Assembly (NCBI GenBank): GCA_025370075.1
Contig: CP073016.1
Location: forward strand, 1,240,001 to 1,304,000
Direction: 5' to 3'
DNA length: 64,000 nucleotides
DNA from: Chryseotalea sp. WA131a
GTDB lineage: Bacteria > Bacteroidota > Bacteroidia > Cytophagales > Cyclobacteriaceae
Shown here: positions 59,197 to 64,000 of the stretch, piece after piece
Numbering within the stretch: the stretch's first letter is position 1
Layout: each line of letters starts with the position of its first letter
The notes under the pieces: model-generated
What the model was told of the DNA's origin: nothing
The model's database searches: none
The model's input: the letters and a program-made list of their open reading frames with translations, nothing else
Translations under genes and position numbers: made by a program

Positions 59197-61350
59197 CTAT
59201 GGCAACCCAAAAGCAATGTAATAATCCCCCGACTTCGTTTTCATTTTTCCGCCACCGCAGGCAATCACTAAAAATTCTTTTCCGTCTACTTCATAAACGG
59301 AAGGAGTCGCAAAGGCGGGCACGGGCAGTGTGTACTCCCACAGCAACTTTCCTGATTTTTTATTGAAGGCTCTTAACTTACCATCACTTGTAGCGGCAAT
59401 GAAGAGAAGGCCACTTTTAGTCACCACCGAGCCACCATAGTTTTCTGTACCAGTGACAATCCCTTTCTTCTTCCATTCAGGAAATTCCCCAAACGGAATT
59501 TTCCAAACAATCTTTCCGGTCTTCAAACTGATGGCATTCAAAGTTCCCCACGGTGGCTGAATACCTGCATAGCCTTCAGGGCTTAAGAATTTATTGTAAC
59601 CGTTGATATTGTACGGAAGGTGAGTGAACGAATTGGTATCGGCTTTCTGCAGCAATTTTTTCTGTTGTAGGCTTTTGTCATTCAAAACAAACGAAGCAAT
59701 GGCATCCACCTCTTGTGAAGATAAATTTTGAAAGGCAGGCATCATTCTTCTACCGCTTCGGATCAACGCCTCAAAATCTTTGGTATTGTATTTTTTTTCT
59801 ACGTCTATCAACGATGGATTATTTCCTGAACCTTTTCTATCTGCTGCATGGCAAGCCATACAGTAGGAAGTGTACAATTGTTTGCCGCCATGTAAATAAC
59901 TTTCTTCCTTCGTCAATCGCTTTTCTACCTCTACCATCTGAATGTTCCAAGGCATTTCGTTTGCGTTCACATATAAGTAATGGGTTTCCGGGTCGAACGA
60001 AGCACCGCCCCATTCGGCTCCGCCATCCAAACCCGGAAAAAAAATGGAGCCACGTAAGGTCGGTGGCGTAAACATATGCCCCTTGTCCACTTTCGAAAAA
60101 ACTAATTCAATTTGCTGGCGCGATGAATCGGGCAGCCACCTGTTCAAATCACTTTCTGAAATCGACTGGCGCATGAATGGCGCTGGCCAAGTAGGGTAAG
60201 GTTGGGTGGGCGACAACTCCTCTCCTTCCAATTCCGAATTCGTTGGAACGGGGCGTTCCTCAATTGGGTAAACGGGCTCCCCTGTTTCACGATTCAACAC
60301 AAATACAAACCCGTGCTTAGTGGGCTGCGCCACGGCATCAATCTTTTTTCCATCTTTTTCTATGGTAACCAAACTAGCAGGTGTGGGCAAATCGCGGTCC
60401 CACACATCGTGATGGATGGTTTGATAGTGCCATTTGTATTTTCCGGTAGCGGCATCGAGTGCCAAGATAGAATTGGCAAACAAATTATTGCCCAAGCGCT
60501 TGCCTCCATAAAAATCAAATGAGGCGGAACCCGTGCTCGCATAGACAATTCCTCTTTCCTCATCCAAACTAAAACCGCTCCACGCATTCGCACCGCCAAT
60601 ATATTTGTAGGCGGTCGTATCTTTCCATGAATCAAAACCAAATTCTCCAGGTTGCGGAATGGTATGAAAAATCCATTTCATTTTTCCCGTGCGCACATTG
60701 TACGCACGAATATGTCCGGGCGCGGCCTCACTGCCCTCATTCACACGCGAACCCATGATGAGTAAGTTGTTAAAAATTATGCCCGGTGAAGTGGCCGCCA
60801 CATACATCTTGCTCACGTCACGACCCAAATTATGGTGCAAGTCAACTTTGCCGCTATCGCCAAAAGATAGAATTGGTTTTCCGGTAACGGCATCAATAGC
60901 CCACAAGATGGCGCCTGCTGTAAAAAATATACGTTGGTCATTTTCTTTATTCCAATAAGTAACACCCCGATTGTTGTTGAGGATAAATCGAGCGGTAGCG
61001 TTTACGTTTTCTTTTTCCGCTTGCGGATCGAAACGCCATTTCGCTTTTCCAGTCTTTGCATCCAATGCCATTAACTTAAGTTGGGGGGATGTGCCATACA
61101 ACACACCATTTACAATGATTGGGTTACATTGTATCTGTGAAGAATGAACGGTGTCTGCATCGCCCGTTCGGTATTGCCACGCTACCTTCAACTGCTGAAC
61201 GTTAGTGGTATCAATTTGGGTAAGTGTACTGTATCGGATATTTTCCTTAGAGCCACCCGTTACTTTCCAATCGCGGTATTTATTTTCTGTGCAAGAGATT
61301 GACAGCAGTGCGATAGAAAAAAGAGGAAACGTAAAATTTCGGCAATTCAT
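59197..61350 (-). CDS. PQQ-dependent dehydrogenase lipoprotein with inserted cytochrome c domain
   Basis: A 717-residue quinoprotein. ATG 61350 gives a lipoprotein signal (LFSIALLSISC). The beta-propeller of tryptophan-docking repeats (LKVAWQYRTGDAD; LDAKTGKAKWRF; LDAATGKYKWHYQ; ISLKTGKIVWKI) is that of membrane/soluble glucose- or alcohol-type PQQ dehydrogenases. A cytochrome c domain is inserted at ~490-565 with the heme motif CMACH and a Met ligand in RRMMPAF. The enzyme oxidises a sugar or alcohol in the periplasm and passes electrons to its own heme. PQQ synthesis genes are not in the window. The substrate is not known. Confidence 0.9.
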   Translation of the reverse strand: MNCRNFTFPLFSIALLSISCTENKYRDWKVTGGSKENIRYSTLTQIDTTNVQQLKVAWQYRTGDADTVHSSQIQCNPIIVNGVLYGTSPQLKLMALDAKTGKAKWRFDPQAEKENVNATARFILNNNRGVTYWNKENDQRIFFTAGAILWAIDAVTGKPILSFGDSGKVDLHHNLGRDVSKMYVAATSPGIIFNNLLIMGSRVNEGSEAAPGHIRAYNVRTGKMKWIFHTIPQPGEFGFDSWKDTTAYKYIGGANAWSGFSLDEERGIVYASTGSASFDFYGGKRLGNNLFANSILALDAATGKYKWHYQTIHHDVWDRDLPTPASLVTIEKDGKKIDAVAQPTKHGFVFVLNRETGEPVYPIEERPVPTNSELEGEELSPTQPYPTWPAPFMRQSISESDLNRWLPDSSRQQIELVFSKVDKGHMFTPPTLRGSIFFPGLDGGAEWGGASFDPETHYLYVNANEMPWNIQMVEVEKRLTKEESYLHGGKQLYTSYCMACHAADRKGSGNNPSLIDVEKKYNTKDFEALIRSGRRMMPAFQNLSSQEVDAIASFVLNDKSLQQKKLLQKADTNSFTHLPYNINGYNKFLSPEGYAGIQPPWGTLNAISLKTGKIVWKIPFGEFPEWKKKGIVTGTENYGGSVVTKSGLLFIAATSDGKLRAFNKKSGKLLWEYTLPVPAFATPSVYEVDGKEFLVIACGGGKMKTKSGDYYIAFGLP

Positions 61351-61471
61351 TACTGTTTTCTTTTGAGAATACAAGATAGGGAATGGTTTCAAAAGAATGG
61401 TAAATAAAATGCTTGCGCTCAGGCTTTAGGAAGCTTAGGCAATCATTAGCATGGTGTGGTCTCCAAATTGT

Positions 61472-61479
61472 ACTTTTGC
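61472..61479 (+). promoter_or_regulatory. -7 box TACTTTTG before thiL
   Basis: A perfect TAnnTTTG match 33 bases before ATG 61513; the -33 region is weak (TTAG, spacing 21). It supports ATG 61513 over the longer frame from 61456, which would start upstream of this box. Confidence 0.42.
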
Positions 61480-61512
61480 AAATTAAACGACAACACCAAT
61501 CGACATTACCTT

Positions 61513-62541
61513 ATGGATGAAACACGAACAGAGCTTGCCAATCTGGGGGAATTTGGCCTTATCGACCGTATACAAAAACAATTTTCTGCGCAAAACCTTA
61601 CGTCTGTAGTTGGGATAGGCGATGATGCAGCCGTGATTGATGGAGGCGCAGACGCGCTGTTGGTAACCACTGACATGTTGCTGGAAGGCATTCACTTTGA
61701 TTTGAGCTACATGCCGCTGAAGCACTTGGGCTACAAAGCGGTGGCGGTGAACGTGAGCGACATTGCTGCGATGAATGGCAAGCCCGAACAAATTACCATT
61801 GGCCTTGCTTTGAGCAACCGCTTTTCGGTGGAGGCCATTGATGAATTGTTTAGTGGCATTAAAGCTGCATGCACCGATTATGGTGTGGACTTGGTGGGTG
61901 GTGATACGACATCATCGGCCGCTGGTCTTGTGATTTCGATTACCGCACTCGGCAGAGCGCCAAAAGAAAAAGTGGTGCTGCGCAGCACGGCCAAGGTCAA
62001 CGATATTGTTTGTGTGACGGGCGATTTGGGTTCGGCCTATTTGGGTTTGCAAGTATTGGAGCGCGAGAAGCAAGTGTTTTTGACTGACCCCGAAATGCAA
62101 CCAGACCTAGAGAAATATGAGTACATGGTAGGTCGGCAATTAAAACCTTCGGCAAGGATGGATATTGTGCATGAGTTGGCAGAGAAAAACATTGTACCTA
62201 CTTCGATGATTGATATCTCGGATGGGTTGGCTTCTGAACTTTTTCATATCAGTAGGGCATCGGCTGTGGGCATAAAGATTTTTGAAGACAAGGTGCCGAT
62301 TGATAGTATGGCATTTGAAACGGCCATTGAGTTTAAGTTGGATCCAATTACGTGCGCACTCAATGGTGGCGAAGATTATGAATTGCTCTTTACCATTAAG
62401 CCCAGCGATTTTGAAAAACTAAAAAACCACCCCGACATTCATTTTATTGGCCACACGCACAACGACCCCAAACAAAATGTGATGGTGACCAAGCAAGAAA
62501 CGGTGGTGCCGCTGAAGGCGCAAGGGTGGAGGCATTTTTAA
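61513..62541 (+). CDS. thiL: Thiamine-monophosphate kinase
   Basis: A 342-residue member of the AIR-synthase/ThiL fold that makes thiamine diphosphate from thiamine monophosphate and ATP. Motifs are GEFGLIDRIQKQF, VVGIGDDAAVID, LVTTDMLLEGIHFD (metal-binding Asp), LVGGDTTSSAAGL, and IDISDGLASEL. The length is normal and the active-site aspartates are present. Nothing in the flanks is thiamine-related, so it is an isolated copy. Confidence 0.94.
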   Translation: MDETRTELANLGEFGLIDRIQKQFSAQNLTSVVGIGDDAAVIDGGADALLVTTDMLLEGIHFDLSYMPLKHLGYKAVAVNVSDIAAMNGKPEQITIGLALSNRFSVEAIDELFSGIKAACTDYGVDLVGGDTTSSAAGLVISITALGRAPKEKVVLRSTAKVNDIVCVTGDLGSAYLGLQVLEREKQVFLTDPEMQPDLEKYEYMVGRQLKPSARMDIVHELAEKNIVPTSMIDISDGLASELFHISRASAVGIKIFEDKVPIDSMAFETAIEFKLDPITCALNGGEDYELLFTIKPSDFEKLKNHPDIHFIGHTHNDPKQNVMVTKQETVVPLKAQGWRHF

Positions 62542-62567
62542 AGCAACAGCTAAATAATAGAATACCA

Positions 62568-63095
62568 ATGAAAAGTCGTTTTTTGTATGTGTTAATTTTT
62601 GCTTCAATAATTTCGTGAGCCCAAAAAAGCAATCGAGACGAAGCAATTAAATACTACAACTCATTTTCAGAGATTTTCGAACCTTTTAAAATGGGAACCG
62701 AAAGGTTTATGCGCGACTCCAAAAGAATAGTCGAAAGTAGAATCAAAGGACCGCCTGGTGTTTTGACAAGAACGGATAGCATTGAAGCAATTAGATTAAT
62801 TAAGGATTTCGAATCTCTATCGATAACTACGGCAACAAATCTCCAATCTTTGAAAAACTTTGATGGCAACAATCTTAATGTTGATGCATTGAACTTTGTT
62901 AATTCTAGTACTAAATTAATTAAGGATGCATTTGGGAAAGTTCTATTTAAGGATGGAGATTCGTTGGCAAAGGACAAAGCTAAAACAATTGAAGAGCTCA
63001 GCCTTGGGGTAGAAAACCTTATTAATTTGAATAGTGAAATAAGAAAATCTCAAACTGATTTTCTAAAAAAGTACGATATTCCAATAGCAGACTAA
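62568..63095 (+). pseudogene. Secreted protein gene with an in-frame TGA in its signal peptide
   Basis: The frame opens at ATG 62568 with a signal peptide (KSRFLYVLIFASIIS), then meets TGA at 62616-62618 at the cleavage site, and continues open as AQKSNRDEAIKYYNS to 63095 (~175 codons). One base change (TGC, TGG or CGA to TGA) would explain it. A lipobox-like IISC-A would be natural if the base was TGC. The mature part is helical and charged with no recognised family. Only an internal start at ATG 62691 would avoid the stop, and it lacks the signal peptide. It is a likely recent pseudogene, or a single-base sequence error. Confidence 0.7.
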
Positions 63096-63122
63096 AGCTC
63101 ATTGGCGCTAAGGGTTAATTTT

Positions 63123-63151
63123 TCAATCCTCCGGATACGGAATAAAAACAA
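63123..63151. repeat. 29-bp direct repeat, left copy (decayed gene 3' end)
   Basis: The 29 bases TCAATCCTCCGGATACGGAA + TAAAAACAA are identical to 63776-63804. Weaker homology continues to ~63200. On the minus strand it resembles the IPYPED C-terminus of the gene at 63776 but with stop codons upstream (TGA TGA), so this copy is a remnant. Confidence 0.92.
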
Positions 63152-63238
63152 TTGGGTGACGGCTCTGCTCATCACAAGAATGCAGCAAAATCATTCAACA
63201 TTAAAATTAATCACTAAATTCGATAAAAATTTGAAGGC

Positions 63239-63463
63239 ATGAGTCGTGAAGCATTGATTAAAAAAACTATTCAGAGTCTTGATAAACTTCCAGACCATCG
63301 GGTAAAGGAGGTGTCAGATTTTGCCGAGTTTTTGCTAAGTAAAATTGAGAATCAAATCTTGACAGAAGGCATTCAAAAGCTAGCTGCCAACTCTAAATCC
63401 TACCAATTTTTGGAAGATGACCCAGACCTTTATTCTGTTAGTGACTTAAAGGAGCGCTATTGA
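63239..63463 (+). CDS. DUF2281-like antitoxin of a type II toxin-antitoxin pair
   Basis: A 74-residue protein with the N-terminal helix EALIKKTIQSLDKLPDHRVKEVSDFAEFLLSK, as in DUF2281-type antitoxins, and a C-terminal acidic segment (FLEDDPDLYSVSDLKERY) likely to wrap the toxin. Its stop overlaps the toxin start (TGATG at 63461-63465). Antitoxin-first order is standard. Confidence 0.85.
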   Translation: MSREALIKKTIQSLDKLPDHRVKEVSDFAEFLLSKIENQILTEGIQKLAANSKSYQFLEDDPDLYSVSDLKERY

Positions 63464-63798
63464 TGAAAAAAGGGGACGTTGTTCTAGTGCCTTTCCCATT
63501 CACAGATTTGTCGGGATCTAAAAACCGTCCGGCATTGGTTCTGGTAGTAACAGAAAATGATGTAACCGTTGCGTTTATCACTTCTCAAATGAAATGGCTA
63601 GAAGAACTTGATGTAAAAATCGAACCAGCGTTTGAGAATGGCCTAAAGCAATCTTCGTTGATACGGATAGGAAAACTGACAACGCTTGATAAAAACATGG
63701 TGATTGGAAAACTTGGAAGTATTGGCATAAATGAGTTGCAGATTGTTAATCAAAATCTTATTCAAATCTTTAAACTCAATCCTCCGGATACGGAATAA
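63463..63798 (+). CDS. PemK/MazF-family toxin
   Basis: A 111-residue toxin with the family words KKGDVVLVPFPFTDLSGSKNRPALVL, VTVAFITSQM and SSLIRIGKLTTLD. MazF-type proteins are ribosome-independent or -dependent endoribonucleases that cut mRNA. ATG 63463 shares a base with the antitoxin stop; the TTG one codon earlier is rejected. Its last six codons lie in the right copy of the 29-bp repeat and overlap the 3' end of the minus-strand gene by 23 bases. Confidence 0.9.
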   Translation: MKKGDVVLVPFPFTDLSGSKNRPALVLVVTENDVTVAFITSQMKWLEELDVKIEPAFENGLKQSSLIRIGKLTTLDKNMVIGKLGSIGINELQIVNQNLIQIFKLNPPDTE

Positions 63799-63804
63799 AA
63801 ACAA
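63776..63804. repeat. 29-bp direct repeat, right copy
   Basis: Identical to 63123-63151, 653 bases away. It codes on the plus strand for the end of the toxin (NPPDTE, then stop) and on the minus strand for the end of the flanking gene (IPYPED, then stop). Confidence 0.92.
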
Positions 63805-64000
63805 AATTGGTAAAGGCTTTGTCCACTACAAAGAGGCAGCAAAATTCATCGGGGTCTTTATAGGTGCTTTTAAAATCTTCGGTGCGATCTTCGGCCACCA
63901 ATTCGCGCTGTTGAAATTCGTTGAGGAAAGAAGCGAAATAATTCCAGTCGAGGCCCAACGAAAGTTTATCGACCAACAATTGCCCAATGGGAATCACCTC
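63776..64000 (-). CDS. C-terminal part of an unidentified protein
   Basis: The frame is open to the right edge, so this is the last ~74 residues only; the GTG at 63997 is internal. It ends with DEFCCLFVVDKAF and IPYPED. The residues look like a compact alpha/beta domain end. I do not recognise the family. It converges with the toxin and overlaps it by 23 bases. Its 3' end is duplicated upstream as the left repeat. Confidence 0.75.
   Translation of the reverse strand, partial: EVIPIGQLLVDKLSLGLDWNYFASFLNEFQQRELVAEDRTEDFKSTYKDPDEFCCLFVVDKAFTNFVFIPYPED

Noticed and set aside
62616..62618. TGA read as selenocysteine
   Set aside because: No selenocysteine insertion hairpin was noticed after it, and the position in a signal peptide is not a redox site.

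Overview
The window looks like chromosomal DNA of a gliding-type Bacteroidota, most likely of the order Cytophagales. The signs are an arginine operon with the Bacteroidota-type N-acylornithine carbamoyltransferase, proteins with type IX secretion (T9SS) sorting tails, a 2,641-residue protein with a gliding-motility C-terminal domain, DUF3276, SPFH lipoprotein and LuxC-type acyl-CoA reductase genes, and several promoters of the Bacteroidota form TTTG-N19-TAnnTTTG. No rRNA, tRNA or CRISPR array was seen. Three insertion sequences of three different families are present, and no prophage.

Layout. 1-7287: one tightly packed arginine operon, argC(partial)-DUF1016 nuclease-argD-argF'-argB-argE-Nudix-argH. 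It lacks only the upstream part that would hold argG and argA functions. 7305-10269: two insertion sequences side by side, an IS4-family element that ends inside a truncated T9SS cargo gene and an ISKra4-like element with 20-bp inverted repeats and an 8-bp target duplication. 10403-12102: dnaX, split by an A10 run so that the zero frame gives a gamma-length protein and a -1 shift gives tau. 12174-17169: small envelope genes, an SPFH lipoprotein coupled to a 58-residue protein, an LRR protein and a TerC-like membrane protein. 17256-19356: a NagX-like acyltransferase and a lipoprotein. 19456-29267: a co-directional run of an ABCG-like transporter with a TerB-like N-terminus, YdcF, two SGNH hydrolases and an MBOAT acyltransferase (surface polymer O-acylation), then a fused SerB-SerA enzyme. 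serC follows at 30459, so all three steps of serine synthesis lie within 4.2 kb.

31664-34143 is an ECF sigma factor operon with a membrane partner, a Spy-like periplasmic protein and an outer-membrane barrel, followed by an M1 peptidase. 38371-39595 is a decayed or frameshifted IS256-variant element with an extra solo terminal repeat. 39649-46104 carries housekeeping genes: a TlpA-type thioredoxin, a sirtuin, an S9 peptidase, DUF3276, DUF58, a ferredoxin and an acyl-CoA reductase. 46321-54581 encodes the giant adhesin and a small partner. 55586-59128 is smc, then come a PQQ/cytochrome c dehydrogenase and thiL.

The right edge (62568-64000) holds a gene with an in-frame TGA and a DUF2281-like/PemK-MazF toxin-antitoxin pair. 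The pair is bracketed by a 29-bp perfect direct repeat that is the duplicated 3' end of the next gene.

Most coding calls are firm at family level. Points that depend on homopolymer accuracy (dnaX A10, transposase A7 and G4) are marked as such.
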